From: Lachnospiraceae bacterium
GTDB taxonomy: Bacteria > Bacillota > Clostridia > Lachnospirales > Lachnospiraceae
NCBI GenBank assembly: GCA_015057405.1
Contig: SVEK01000009.1
Coordinates: 20,275 to 84,274, forward strand
Length of the DNA: 64,000 nt
Direction: 5' to 3'
Part shown: piece by piece, positions 25,831 through 35,770 of the stretch
Position numbering within the stretch: the first letter of the stretch is position 1
Layout of the letters: each line of letters opens with the position of its first letter
The notes under the pieces: generated by a model
Told to the model about the DNA's origin: nothing
The model's input: only the letters and a program-made list of their open reading frames with translations
Databases searched by the model: none
Position numbers and translations under genes: made by a program

Positions 25831-26191
25831 ATGCACAGTATTATTTCGGTGATGTTATATGTGTTGTCGGTTGTTATCTATGCGGCAGTTTTACTAACTG
25901 CAATATGTCTTGTATTATCTTACAAAGAATATACTTAAGTCTGTCAATGATATGGCAGGTAACATGGACCATATCATTGAAGCAGACAGTTATCCTAAAT
26001 TAGTTCCATTTGCCTAAAAAAATGCACTCAGCATGGAAAATGTTATTCAAAATTGTTAAAACATAGAACAAATTGCAAGGAAAAGTGTTGAGATGCTTCA
26101 TATTGGTGTTCCCAAATGTAATGTGAGACTAGTGTACGGCGGAGCAAGTTAATCCGGTGTACGTATAGGAAAAGAACTTGCCCGGGAATAA
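25831..26191 (+). pseudogene. decayed gene for a small membrane-anchored protein
   Basis: ATG 25831 opens 35 codons of a hydrophobic helix ending LVLSYKEYT. From 25937, in the +1 frame, coding-like sequence continues (NDMAGNMDHIIEADSYPKLV, NALSMENVIQN, IEQIARKSVEMLHIGVPKCN) through several stop codons to 26191. This fits one frameshift plus several nonsense changes. The first ORF alone could still be a real 35-residue membrane peptide. A 10-bp inverted repeat (25946-25955 / 25969-25978) lies inside it. The rest of the 527-base gap is unremarkable. Family not recognised. Confidence 0.4.
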
Positions 26192-26315
26192 TGAATTATG
26201 TACAAAACAATATTTACGAAGAAATTGAAAAAACGAACAAATTTATATGGATATAAGAACATTTTAATGGTATAATTTTTATATGTGACATTGATAATAT
26301 GAAACGGAGTTTACC

Positions 26316-29021
26316 ATGAAAAAAATACTGTTAATGGATGGACACAGCATACTTAACAGGGCCTTTTACGGGCTTCCTGACCTTACTAACAGTAAGGGAT
26401 TGCATACCAATGCTGTGTACGGATTTCTTAATATAATGTTCAGAATCATCGAAGAAGAGCAACCGGATGGAATTGCTGTTGCTTTTGATGTTAAACATCC
26501 TACATTCAGACACGAGATGTTTAAGGAGTATAAAGGTACACGAAAGCCGATGCCGGCAGAACTTCACGAACAGGTTCCTGTTATGAAAGATGTTTTGAAG
26601 GTTATGAATATTGCCGTAATTGAAAGACCGGGGTATGAAGCTGATGATATACTTGGTACCCTTGCAGGGATTTGTGAAAGAGAGGGTATGAATGTCACTA
26701 TTCTTTCCGGCGACAGAGACCTTTTGCAGCTTGTGACTGATCGTGTTACTTTAAGAATCCCTAAAACAAAATTTGGTAAAACCATAATTGAAGATTACAA
26801 CCCGTCAACGGTTGAAGAAGTTTACAGCTTAACTCCGTCGCAGATTGTTGATTTAAAAGGACTCATGGGTGATTCGTCGGATAACATACCTGGACTTCCT
26901 GGTGTGGGAGAAAAGACGGCTACAAAACTTCTTTTGCAATACAAAACAGTTGAAGAGGTTATCAGTCATAAGGAAGAGATTACACCTAATAAGGCAAAGA
27001 ATGCCGTTATGGAACATTCAGACCTTGCCATACTCAGCAAGAAACTTGCGACTATTAAAACTGACTGTGAACTTGATATTGATATATCGAACATTGCTAT
27101 TAATGAGATGTTTAATGAAGAATCCTATAAGCTTATAAAGGAACTTGAGTTTAAGAGCCTGTATTCAAAATTCGAGGGGACCACCGGTGCGAATGCAAGC
27201 CCGAATACTGTAGAATACACCATTGTGACAGATTATTCGGTAATGATGGATTACTGCGAACGATTAACCCAAACGGTTACCGGTCAAACTGCAGATTCTG
27301 CTAAGCAAGGTAGTGTTGTTACATTTGACATGATGATTAATGAAGCTGGGAACAGAGTTGAAACAGTAACATGGCAGACTGCTTCCGACAATCCTACAGT
27401 ATTTGTTGTGGGCGGGAATGATTACGATGAGAAACTCAGACTTATTGATGAGACTGTATTCCGGTTGCTGGATGAATCCCATGCATCAGGACCTGTTACA
27501 TTTGTTGCCCACGGCGTTAAAGATTATTTGAAATATATTAACATACAATATGCAGATAATTTATGGGATACCCACATTGCGGCATATCTTTTGAATCCGC
27601 TCAAAGATTCATATATGCATGAGGATATTGCCAGAGATTATCTCGGAATGCAGATACAGACCTGGCAGGAAAGATATGGTAAGAAAAAACTCGGACAGGT
27701 TGTTGAAGAAGATTCTGAGGATTTTTACGAGTATGCGGCAATCAGATGTAACGTAATAAGTAAGTCATATACCAATATAGCAGATGAACTTAAAGCCTCC
27801 GGAATGGACAGGCTATACAGAGATATAGAGATGCCTCTTATATTTACTCTTCATAACATGGAAGTTATAGGTATAAGGGCGGATAAAGAAGCACTTCGTG
27901 AATACGGAGACAGTCTTACTTCAAGAATTGATGAACTTGAAAAAATGATATACGGATTTGCAGGTGAGGAGTTTAATATTAATTCACCAAAGCAGTTAGG
28001 GGTTATTTTGTTTGAAAAAATGAAATTGCCATTTGCCAAGAAAACTAAGACAGGATATTCCACATCAGCAGATATACTTGAAAAATTAAGATTTGAAGAT
28101 CCGATTGTACCGGCAGTGTTAGAATATAGACAGCTCACCAAGCTAAAGTCCACATATGCAGACGGCCTTGCTGCATACATTTCGGAAGATGGACGTATTC
28201 ACGGTAAGTTCAATCAAACGATAACTGCTACCGGACGTATAAGCAGTACAGAACCTAATCTTCAGAATATTCCTATCAGGATAGAACTTGGCAGACAGAT
28301 CAGAAAGGTTTTTGTTCCGAGAGAAGGATGTATATTCCTTGATGCGGATTATTCCCAGATAGAGCTTAGGGTACTTGCCCATATGTCCGGGGATGAGGAG
28401 CTTATTAATGCTTACAACGAAGATATGGATATTCACAGCATAACTGCGTCAAAAGTGTTCCACGTACCAATTGAGGAAGTTGATTCTTCGCTTAGGCGTA
28501 AGGCTAAAGCAGTGAATTTTGGAATTGTTTACGGAATCAGTTCTTTCGGACTTGGTCAGGACCTTGGGATAGGGCGTAAGGAAGCTGAAGAATACATTGC
28601 CAGATATTTTGAAACTTATCAGGGGGTTAAAGCCTTTCTTGACAGCCTCGTGGCAGATGCGAAAGATACCGGCTACAGCTATACGCTGTATGGCAGAAGA
28701 AGACCTATTCCTGAATTGAAGCAAAGTAATTTTATGCAACGATCTTTTGGAGAGAGAGTCGCTATGAATGCGCCTATTCAGGGAACGGCTGCAGACATTA
28801 TGAAAGTTGCCATGATTAATGTGGAAAAAAGACTTAAAAAAGAAGGCCTTGAGTCAAGACTTATTTTACAGGTTCACGATGAACTTATGTTGGAGGTTCC
28901 TCTTGCGGAAGAAGAAAAGGCTGCGAAGATACTTAGAGAAGAGATGATGAATGCGGCCGGATTAAAGGTTCAGCTGATTGTTGAAGTTGAACGTGGAAAT
29001 GATTGGTATGAAGCGAAGTAA
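26316..29021 (+). CDS. polA: DNA polymerase I
   Basis: A repair and Okazaki-fragment polymerase of 901 residues. The 5'-3' exonuclease (1-290) has MDGHSILNRAFYG, the metal-site Asp residues in YEADDILG and LSGDRDLLQL, and a helix-hairpin-helix in GVGEKTATKLL. The middle 3'-5' exonuclease region (about 305-500) lacks the DxE catalytic motif (VTFDMMINEAG instead), so proofreading is probably lost, as in Bacillus and Thermus enzymes. The polymerase domain has motif A DADYSQIELR, motif B RRKAKAVNFGIVYG and motif C QVHDELMLEVP. The coaE gene follows after 53 bases, an arrangement frequent in Lachnospiraceae and other Firmicutes. Confidence 0.97.
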   Translation: MKKILLMDGHSILNRAFYGLPDLTNSKGLHTNAVYGFLNIMFRIIEEEQPDGIAVAFDVKHPTFRHEMFKEYKGTRKPMPAELHEQVPVMKDVLKVMNIAVIERPGYEADDILGTLAGICEREGMNVTILSGDRDLLQLVTDRVTLRIPKTKFGKTIIEDYNPSTVEEVYSLTPSQIVDLKGLMGDSSDNIPGLPGVGEKTATKLLLQYKTVEEVISHKEEITPNKAKNAVMEHSDLAILSKKLATIKTDCELDIDISNIAINEMFNEESYKLIKELEFKSLYSKFEGTTGANASPNTVEYTIVTDYSVMMDYCERLTQTVTGQTADSAKQGSVVTFDMMINEAGNRVETVTWQTASDNPTVFVVGGNDYDEKLRLIDETVFRLLDESHASGPVTFVAHGVKDYLKYINIQYADNLWDTHIAAYLLNPLKDSYMHEDIARDYLGMQIQTWQERYGKKKLGQVVEEDSEDFYEYAAIRCNVISKSYTNIADELKASGMDRLYRDIEMPLIFTLHNMEVIGIRADKEALREYGDSLTSRIDELEKMIYGFAGEEFNINSPKQLGVILFEKMKLPFAKKTKTGYSTSADILEKLRFEDPIVPAVLEYRQLTKLKSTYADGLAAYISEDGRIHGKFNQTITATGRISSTEPNLQNIPIRIELGRQIRKVFVPREGCIFLDADYSQIELRVLAHMSGDEELINAYNEDMDIHSITASKVFHVPIEEVDSSLRRKAKAVNFGIVYGISSFGLGQDLGIGRKEAEEYIARYFETYQGVKAFLDSLVADAKDTGYSYTLYGRRRPIPELKQSNFMQRSFGERVAMNAPIQGTAADIMKVAMINVEKRLKKEGLESRLILQVHDELMLEVPLAEEEKAAKILREEMMNAAGLKVQLIVEVERGNDWYEAK

Positions 29022-29074
29022 AAGAGAACTATTATTGCATATATAATCACAAGTCAAACGATGGAGGCCGGTAG

Positions 29075-29677
29075 ATGATAGTTATAGGAATAACCGGAGG
29101 TATCGGAAGCGGTAAAAGTACGGTGCTTGGTATTTTAGAAAAAGAATACGATGCTTATATAATGATGGCAGATGATATTGGCAGTCTTGCATTTGAAAAA
29201 GGGACTGAAACATATTATCGTATGATAGATACTTTTGGGGATTCTATTATTAATAACGAGGGCGAGATTGATAAGAATGTTTTAGGCAATATTCTTATGG
29301 CAGATAAGGAGAAACTTTCACTTCAGAATGATATTGTTCACCCGTTTGTGATTGAAAGAATGAAAAAAAAGCTTGATGAATACAGACATACTGACAGACT
29401 TGTTGTTATAGAGACTGCCATACTGTATGAAGCCGGAGTTGATATACTTTGTGATGAAGTTTGGACAGTGATAACTGACAAACGGATTCGTATTGACAGG
29501 CTTATAAAAAATAGGGGATATTCGATGCAAAAAGCAGAAGCCTTTATTAAGCGTCAGATGTCTGATGAAGATTATATTGAAAAAGCTGACAGAATAATTT
29601 ACAACAATGACGATGTTGAAACGTTAAGATTAAATATAGCCAACAGATTTGATGAGTACAATATGGAGGTTTTGTGA
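29075..29677 (+). CDS. coaE: dephospho-CoA kinase
   Basis: Catalyses the last step of coenzyme A synthesis, phosphorylating dephospho-CoA at the ribose 3'-OH. The 200-residue protein has the P-loop GITGGIGSGKST, the substrate-binding MADDIG and HPFVIERM blocks, and the late NRGYSMQKAEAFIKRQMSDEDY region typical of CoaE. The ribosome site GGAGG is 8 bases before ATG. The stop overlaps the start of the GGDEF/EAL gene (TGATG), so both are translated from one mRNA. Confidence 0.96.
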   Translation: MIVIGITGGIGSGKSTVLGILEKEYDAYIMMADDIGSLAFEKGTETYYRMIDTFGDSIINNEGEIDKNVLGNILMADKEKLSLQNDIVHPFVIERMKKKLDEYRHTDRLVVIETAILYEAGVDILCDEVWTVITDKRIRIDRLIKNRGYSMQKAEAFIKRQMSDEDYIEKADRIIYNNDDVETLRLNIANRFDEYNMEVL

Positions 29678-30966
29678 TGGATATAATTAAGAGAGAAAAA
29701 CTTACGGGTTTGTATTATTTTGATTATTTTAAGGAAGAGGCACAACGCATTATTAATGAGAGCGGTAAAAGGCTTGCTATTTACTCGGTAAATATTAACG
29801 ATTTTACATATATCAATCACAAGTACGGTTATCAGGAAGGCGACCGTGTGCTTGTACGTATCGCAGAGTGGCTTCTTGAAAATAAAAATGTAGTGGTTTC
29901 TTCAAGGGCTTATTCGGATCATTTTTTCATGCTTGTAGATATCGGAAGTGCAGACATCGAAGAAATAGCGGTTCTTGAAGATATAAGTTGTTGCGAATTT
30001 GTTCGTAAAATGAGAAAAAAATATCCGCTGGTAGCATTTGATGTAAGTATAGGAATGTATGAAGTTGAGGAAAATGAAAATATATCGGCTGTTGTTGATA
30101 AGGCGGAGCTTGCAAGACGGGCTGATGAGCCGGGAGATAAGTCCAGGGTTATATTATTCAGGGAAGAACTTATGGAGAAAGAGATTATCCGTAAGAGTGT
30201 TGTTCCGATATTTAAAAATGCAATTGATGATAACAGAGTAACTGCTTTTTATCAACCGAAGATAAGCACGGAAGATCATGCTCTGGTGGGGGCAGAAGCT
30301 CTTGCCAGAATTATTGATGAAAATGGTCGTGTGTTATCCCCTAATCAGTTTGTAAATCAGCTTGAAGAGTCGTCCCTTATTCTTGAACTTGACTTATACA
30401 TTCTTGAACAGGTTCATAAGGATATGACAGAGTGGATGGCACAGAATAAAAAACTGACTCCGATAAGTGTCAATCTTTCAAGAGTAGATTTTTATGATGA
30501 TACATTTATTGATAAGATAAAAGATATTGTTTCAAGATATTCAATTGATTCGGGTCTGATTGTATTTGAAGTGACGGAAACCATGTTCTTTGAAGACCTT
30601 GATTATATGATCGAACAGGTAACCCAGATTAAAAATCTTGGTTACAAAATAAGTCTGGATGATTTTGGAAGCGGATACAGCTCCCTTGGCATGGTAAGTA
30701 AACTTCCTGTTGATGAGATTAAATTTGACAGAAGTTTTGTTCAAAACAGTCTTGACTCTGACAAGGGAATAAAAGTGATCAAAGGTCTTATTGATACAAT
30801 AAGAGACGTAGATATAGACATTATATGTGAAGGTATTGAAAAACTTAGTGAGGAAAAGATTATTGCGGAGTGCGGATGTGACGTCATTCAGGGATATTTG
30901 TATGACATGCCGTTAAAGAAGGAGAATTTTGCGTATAAATATCTGAATGAGTCTCAAGGAGAATAA
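29677..30966 (+). CDS. degenerate GGDEF plus EAL c-di-GMP phosphodiesterase
   Basis: A cytoplasmic protein of 429 residues. The N-terminal domain (about 1-165) has a diguanylate-cyclase fold, but the active-site loop reads YSDHF instead of GGDEF, so synthesis is unlikely. The EAL domain (about 180-425) keeps its catalytic set: EAL at 207-209, Asn in VNLSR, Glu in VTETM, DDFGSG, Lys in IKFDRSF, EGIE and IQGYLY. A working phosphodiesterase is therefore expected, perhaps with the degenerate domain as a GTP sensor. No sensor or membrane segment is present. Linked by start-stop overlap to coaE. ATG 29677 is preferred to GTG 29674 from the ribosome-site spacing. A strong terminator follows. Confidence 0.92.
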   Translation: MDIIKREKLTGLYYFDYFKEEAQRIINESGKRLAIYSVNINDFTYINHKYGYQEGDRVLVRIAEWLLENKNVVVSSRAYSDHFFMLVDIGSADIEEIAVLEDISCCEFVRKMRKKYPLVAFDVSIGMYEVEENENISAVVDKAELARRADEPGDKSRVILFREELMEKEIIRKSVVPIFKNAIDDNRVTAFYQPKISTEDHALVGAEALARIIDENGRVLSPNQFVNQLEESSLILELDLYILEQVHKDMTEWMAQNKKLTPISVNLSRVDFYDDTFIDKIKDIVSRYSIDSGLIVFEVTETMFFEDLDYMIEQVTQIKNLGYKISLDDFGSGYSSLGMVSKLPVDEIKFDRSFVQNSLDSDKGIKVIKGLIDTIRDVDIDIICEGIEKLSEEKIIAECGCDVIQGYLYDMPLKKENFAYKYLNESQGE

Positions 30967-31040
30967 CAATAAGTTACTTATTTTGTATGTATTATCATTG
31001 ACCGTAGACATAATAATTTGATATAGTTACAGTGGAGTTT

Positions 31041-31079
31041 AACTCGGTCAGAGTCAGATTTCTGGCCGGGTTGTTTTTA
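31041..31079 (+). terminator. Rho-independent terminator
   Basis: AACTCGGTCAGA pairs with TCTGGCCGGGTT (12 bp with G-U pairs, 8-base loop), followed by GTTTTTA. It closes the polA-coaE-EAL cluster. Confidence 0.85.
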
Positions 31080-31167
31080 CGCTATCGGAAGTCTTAATTC
31101 CATAGAGTAAAAGTTGACACGGAATCCGTGTTTAAAAAATGTAAGAAGAAAAAGAGGGGGATTTGAG

Positions 31168-32109
31168 ATGTTAAAAAGTGTTTTTACGAAAGCAGCAATG
31201 CTTATGGCGTGTATGTGTATGATGCTTTTATTGGCAAACACATCAAAAGCGGCCGGTAATATTACGATTAGCGCTAATGCCGACCGGACTGTTACTGTGG
31301 GGATTGGAGATTCTTCATGGTATGGTAAGGAAATGTCAGTAGTGTGCTATGCACCGGGATATGCCGGGGCAACCAATGATTTGCAGGGTGGTAAGAGCAG
31401 TGTTGTATATCTTGACCAGGTTAAGGCTGCTTCAAGTATAAGTTTTAAAATAAGCACAACGCCTGTATCAGGCACATATAAACTTGTTCTTGGATGTGCA
31501 GGTGTAAAAGTAGAGGAGAACTTTTCATTTACCTCGCAACCGGCATCTGTAGATACAAAGCTTGCAGCACCTGCAAAAGTTAAGGCAGTACAGACTGCAG
31601 CAACTAAGGTAAAGATAACATGGAATAAAGTTACACAGGCGGTATCCTATGATATATACCGTTCCACATCCGCTAAAAAGAATTTTAAGAAGATTGGTTC
31701 GTCAAAGACTAATTCATACAATGATAAGAAGGCAGTTGCCGGTAAGACTAATTATTACAAAGTTGTGGCAGTACATAATAATACTGCCCTAAGCAGTGAT
31801 AAGAGTAGTGCAGCCAAGGTTGCGGTACTTGGTGCTCCGAAGGCTGCGGCAAAAGCTGCTAAAAAGAGCGTAAAGGTAAGTTGGAAGAAGATTTCCGGAG
31901 CGGCAGGTTATAAAGTATATACAGCTGTCGGTAAGAAAGGAAAATTTAAAGTATCAGCCACAATAAAAGGAAAAGCAAAAACTAAGGCGACAATTAAAAA
32001 GTTAAAGAGTAAAAAGTTATATCGAATTAAAGTAGCAGCATATAAAAAGTCCGGTAAGAAGACCGTGATTGGTAAAGCTTCAAAAGTAATACAGGTAAAA
32101 GTCAAATAG
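31168..32109 (+). CDS. secreted Lys-rich protein with two FN3 domains
   Basis: A protein of 313 residues: a signal peptide (1-33, ending NTSKA), an N-terminal beta domain of about 100 residues of unknown family, then two fibronectin type III domains (about 128-220 and 222-313) with the pattern KVKITWNKV-YDIYR and KVSWKKI-YKVYT. The C-terminal domain is extremely lysine-rich, suggesting electrostatic binding to wall polymers or acidic glycans. ATG 31168 is preferred to the upstream in-frame start at 31114 because the signal peptide starts there and GAGGGGG precedes it. It is 33 bases before the GH95-like gene and probably cotranscribed, so it may be an accessory binding protein for that enzyme. 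Confidence 0.82.
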   Translation: MLKSVFTKAAMLMACMCMMLLLANTSKAAGNITISANADRTVTVGIGDSSWYGKEMSVVCYAPGYAGATNDLQGGKSSVVYLDQVKAASSISFKISTTPVSGTYKLVLGCAGVKVEENFSFTSQPASVDTKLAAPAKVKAVQTAATKVKITWNKVTQAVSYDIYRSTSAKKNFKKIGSSKTNSYNDKKAVAGKTNYYKVVAVHNNTALSSDKSSAAKVAVLGAPKAAAKAAKKSVKVSWKKISGAAGYKVYTAVGKKGKFKVSATIKGKAKTKATIKKLKSKKLYRIKVAAYKKSGKKTVIGKASKVIQVKVK

Positions 32110-32142
32110 AGAGTAGATTTTGAATAGAAGGAGGAAAAACTG

Positions 32143-35100
32143 ATGAGATTAGCTAAAAGAAGTATGGTTATGCTGCTTGCTGCAGGTCTTGCAACTGCAT
32201 CGGTTACCGGTGGAAGTATGTGCACGGGTGCCAGTCAGGTTGAAGGTGCATTTACGATAAGCAACGGCAGTGATTGGAAGTACGGAATAGGAGATGCTAT
32301 GGGATTTAATGAAAATACATACAAATCAATCGAAAAGAGCACAAGCAGTGTTAATTGGAGAGACGGTTCGGTAACAGCTAACGGAGAGATTGGTTTTATC
32401 GAAAGTTGTGATCCTAAGGAAGATGTATTCATATTCAACAATACAAAGATTGTTACAGATAACACTGAAATATATGAGACTCCGAACATAAGCGGTATAC
32501 TTGACCAGCAGAGACTTGGTGCGATTAATCGTGACGATTTCTCTTGGATTAACGAAGTAAACAGATATGCTCAGGAGACATACGGAACAGGCTGGGGAAT
32601 GGAATGGACAAGAAAATATCAGCCGGCAGCCCAGTACAGAATTATCAATAACAGTTACTCTGCTGAGAATAGTGAAAACTATAACAGATACACTAATTAT
32701 GAAACCGGAGAAGTGGGAGTACAGTGGAAGGATAATTCAGGTAATGAATGGAACAGAAGATCCTTTGCTTCAAGAAGTGATGAAATAATAGTTACTTATA
32801 TTGAAGCACCTGAAGGAGAAGAACTTGATATTACTATTACAATGGATCATATGGTCGAGATGTGTACAAGAGGAACCGTATATAACAGACCTGATTCGGA
32901 TTATGTTGTAACAGAAGATGATAAGGGATATGCATTCGGTATGGTTGCAAAGTATCCTATTCAGAACAGAAAAGGTAGTAAGCAGCCTGAGGAAGCATTA
33001 TTTGCCCGTGGCGGTTGGGGAACTGCTACGAGAATTGTTACAAGCGGTAACATTGATTATGCGGCTGACAAACGTAACATAACTGTTCAGTCAGGATTTG
33101 GCGGTGGAACAATTAGCAATGCCAATGATCCGAAACTTACAATAACAGGTACTAATTCTGCCATGCTTATTACAAAGGTGGATAGAATTGATACAGGATG
33201 TAATAATGTTAACGATGTAAAAGAACAGTTATACAACCCAATGCTTGAGGCAATTGACGGTGTAATTGGAAAATATAATGTAATTTCAGATGAGACAAGT
33301 TATCAGGCACTTCTTGCTCCTCATGCAGCTATTCACGGTGGTATGTTCAATAATGTCAGAATTGATTTGTGCTCAACAGATGACGAAAAAGCTGACAGAG
33401 AACTTACGAACTCGGAACTTATGGCTAAACAGGAAGAAAACAATGAAGAGATTAATAAAGCTTATCTTGAAAGAATATATAATAACGGAAGATTTGGTCT
33501 TATCTGTGCAAGCGGATACGGAACAACAAAACTGGGAGCTATATGGAGTGGTGAATGGGAGCCAATGTGGAGTGGTGACTATACCCTTGATGCCAATACC
33601 AACCTTCAGATATCGGGTATGAATACGGGTAATATGCGTGGGGCAGGTGACGGATATATTAATTTCATCGTAAGAATGGTTGAAGACTGGGTTGACGATG
33701 CTAATCATGTATATGGTATGACTGATGCAATCAAAGCTCCGCCGCGAGTAGACGGAACCGGTCAGGCAGGAAGTTATCATTTCTCGGATACATTCCCTCA
33801 TATTTATGTTAACGGTATTACAGACTGGCTTATCATTCCGATATTTGAGTACTGGCAGTGTTATGGCAATCAGGAGATTCCTTTAGGAAAGGATATTGAT
33901 CCTGAGCGTAACAGAGAAGTTCTTGATTGGTCTGATGAAGATATTGCAAGAATTGAATCAACAGGATATATGAATCTTGAAGAGGATATTCTCTATCCGA
34001 TGCTTAAGAAGACAATGAATTTCTGGCTTCAGTATGTAGATGAGAGATTTTATACAGATGGTGACGGCGTTGAACATGCTGATGACGGAACAACTATAAG
34101 TGAGGCAATTGCAGCCGGAGACACCAATTGTAAATATATTTATTCTCCGGGTTACTCTCCTGAGAACTCACCTAAAGGATTCTCGGAAGTATCAAAAGAA
34201 GCACTTACATATAACACAACAATGGATATATCAGCTTCAAGAAGTACATTAGCTATGGCGAGACAGATGATTGAAGTTATCAATCCTTCAGACAAAGATG
34301 AACTTCTTGCAAAATGGGCTGACTTTGAAACAAAGATTCCTGATTATTTGTATGCTGATACAGGAGAATTAAAGGAATGGGCAACTCCAAGACTTGAAGA
34401 TGATCACGCACACAGACATATCAGTCACGCATATGTAGCATGGCCTTCATATGATACACAGACAAGTCCGTCTCTTAGAGAAGGTGTTATCAAAGCTGTT
34501 GAAGCTCGTTCAGCTGCATTTGGCGGTTCAGAGGCAACAGAGTCCCACGGAGCAGTTCATAAGTCTCTTGTTCAGGCAAGACTTAAGAACGTGGAAGGTC
34601 TTGAGAAAATGCTTGCATACCTTATGAGTAATGGATATCAGTATACTTCAATGATGTCTTCACATGACAGAAATCATGATGCAAGATCATATTGTTCTGA
34701 CTCTGCATTTGGTATAATGGGAGCTGTTAATGAATCACTCCTTTACTCTAACACAGGGGTTATTGAGATACTGCCTACATTATTATCAACTGCGTACAAA
34801 GGAAGTATTACAGGTCTTAGAGCAAGATGTAACACCCAGTGTGATATCGAATGGGATGTAGACGCATGGAAGGCTTCTGTCACAATGAAGTCAGATGCAG
34901 ACAATAATTCTGTGAAGTTAAGATGCGGTACTGCATGGAAAAATGCATTTATTAACGGTGTAAAACAAAATATATCTATTGACGGAGACGGAATGCCATA
35001 TGTGGCACTGACTCTTTCAAAGGGAGTGCCTGTAAAGGTTGATTTTGAACTTGATGACAGCACTTGCAGATTAACAGCATATTCTACATCAGATATTTCT

Positions 35101-35625
35101 AAGCCGTTAGCAGTTGGCGATTCTATTACTCTTAAAGCTGAATATACATTTGCAAGAACTCAGCCATCAGATGTAACATGGCATGTGGAAAATGTGAGTG
35201 ATAATACACCTATTGCAGGAGCTGCTGTCAATGATGACACACTTAATATAACAGATGCAATGGCAGGAAAGGTAATACGAGCATATGTAACTGACAGTAG
35301 AAATGTTCGTTCTGCTGAGGTTGTATTCTATGTTGCCGGTGCAGCAAAAGCCGGTGTTGAAGCAAACTGCAGCCTTCAGGAAGATGAGCTTGGAGTATAT
35401 CTGACAGGTGACGCCACAGCTAAAAATCTTATGGTTATTTGGGCATTCTACGATGCAGCAGGTAATTACGTAGGAATCAGTGAGCAGGATGTTGCTCTCA
35501 GTGCCGGAGAGTATAAGGCTGTAAAACTTCAAACTGCATACGACGTAAAAGGGTTAACATCATATGCATATGTATGGGATAAGAATACCCAGACACCTTA
35601 TACAGGTAAGATTAAGATTAAATAA
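32143..35625 (+). CDS. secreted GH95-like glycoside hydrolase (fucosidase or galactosidase type)
   Basis: An exported enzyme of 1160 residues. A signal peptide (1-36) precedes an N-terminal beta-sandwich with GEIGFIES and IFNNTKI, matching the GH95 opening in which a GNG block is followed by an LNxDTLW-like strand. An (alpha/alpha)6 barrel region (about 480-900) has FWLQYVDERF, HRHISH (from His757), and ATESHGAVHKSLVQARL. A beta C-terminal part and about 170 residues of Ig-like sequence follow. GH95 enzymes remove alpha-1,2-fucose or alpha-L-galactose. Substrate specificity cannot be read, and identity to well-studied GH95 is low enough that a sister family is possible. The ribosome site GGAGGA is strong. 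Probably in one transcript with the FN3 protein before it. Confidence 0.7.
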   Translation: MRLAKRSMVMLLAAGLATASVTGGSMCTGASQVEGAFTISNGSDWKYGIGDAMGFNENTYKSIEKSTSSVNWRDGSVTANGEIGFIESCDPKEDVFIFNNTKIVTDNTEIYETPNISGILDQQRLGAINRDDFSWINEVNRYAQETYGTGWGMEWTRKYQPAAQYRIINNSYSAENSENYNRYTNYETGEVGVQWKDNSGNEWNRRSFASRSDEIIVTYIEAPEGEELDITITMDHMVEMCTRGTVYNRPDSDYVVTEDDKGYAFGMVAKYPIQNRKGSKQPEEALFARGGWGTATRIVTSGNIDYAADKRNITVQSGFGGGTISNANDPKLTITGTNSAMLITKVDRIDTGCNNVNDVKEQLYNPMLEAIDGVIGKYNVISDETSYQALLAPHAAIHGGMFNNVRIDLCSTDDEKADRELTNSELMAKQEENNEEINKAYLERIYNNGRFGLICASGYGTTKLGAIWSGEWEPMWSGDYTLDANTNLQISGMNTGNMRGAGDGYINFIVRMVEDWVDDANHVYGMTDAIKAPPRVDGTGQAGSYHFSDTFPHIYVNGITDWLIIPIFEYWQCYGNQEIPLGKDIDPERNREVLDWSDEDIARIESTGYMNLEEDILYPMLKKTMNFWLQYVDERFYTDGDGVEHADDGTTISEAIAAGDTNCKYIYSPGYSPENSPKGFSEVSKEALTYNTTMDISASRSTLAMARQMIEVINPSDKDELLAKWADFETKIPDYLYADTGELKEWATPRLEDDHAHRHISHAYVAWPSYDTQTSPSLREGVIKAVEARSAAFGGSEATESHGAVHKSLVQARLKNVEGLEKMLAYLMSNGYQYTSMMSSHDRNHDARSYCSDSAFGIMGAVNESLLYSNTGVIEILPTLLSTAYKGSITGLRARCNTQCDIEWDVDAWKASVTMKSDADNNSVKLRCGTAWKNAFINGVKQNISIDGDGMPYVALTLSKGVPVKVDFELDDSTCRLTAYSTSDISKPLAVGDSITLKAEYTFARTQPSDVTWHVENVSDNTPIAGAAVNDDTLNITDAMAGKVIRAYVTDSRNVRSAEVVFYVAGAAKAGVEANCSLQEDELGVYLTGDATAKNLMVIWAFYDAAGNYVGISEQDVALSAGEYKAVKLQTAYDVKGLTSYAYVWDKNTQTPYTGKIKIK

Positions 35626-35664
35626 TATATTGTTTACGTTATTCAGTAAATAAAGACTGATTAG

Positions 35665-35716
35665 ATACCGCAGTATGGTATTAGTGAAAATAAGAGCTAA
35701 TATCATACTACGATAT
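35665..35716. repeat. 20-bp imperfect inverted repeat
   Basis: Arms 35665-35684 and 35697-35716 pair at 18 of 20 positions (one G-U) around a 12-base loop. A second stem follows (TATTACAA / TTGTAATA, about 35731-35759). Together with the terminator at 35771 there are three hairpins in 150 bases after the GH95-like gene. Confidence 0.55.
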
Positions 35717-35770
35717 GGGTTAGTATTACAAACAAATTTTATATTGTAATATAGTATCAGTGACAAGAAT

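Noticed and set aside
26331..26567. Loss of function in polA because of the missing 3'-5' exonuclease motif
   Set aside because: Absence of the DxE proofreading motif is usual in many Firmicute and Thermus polymerase I enzymes and not a sign of decay; polymerase and 5' nuclease motifs are intact.
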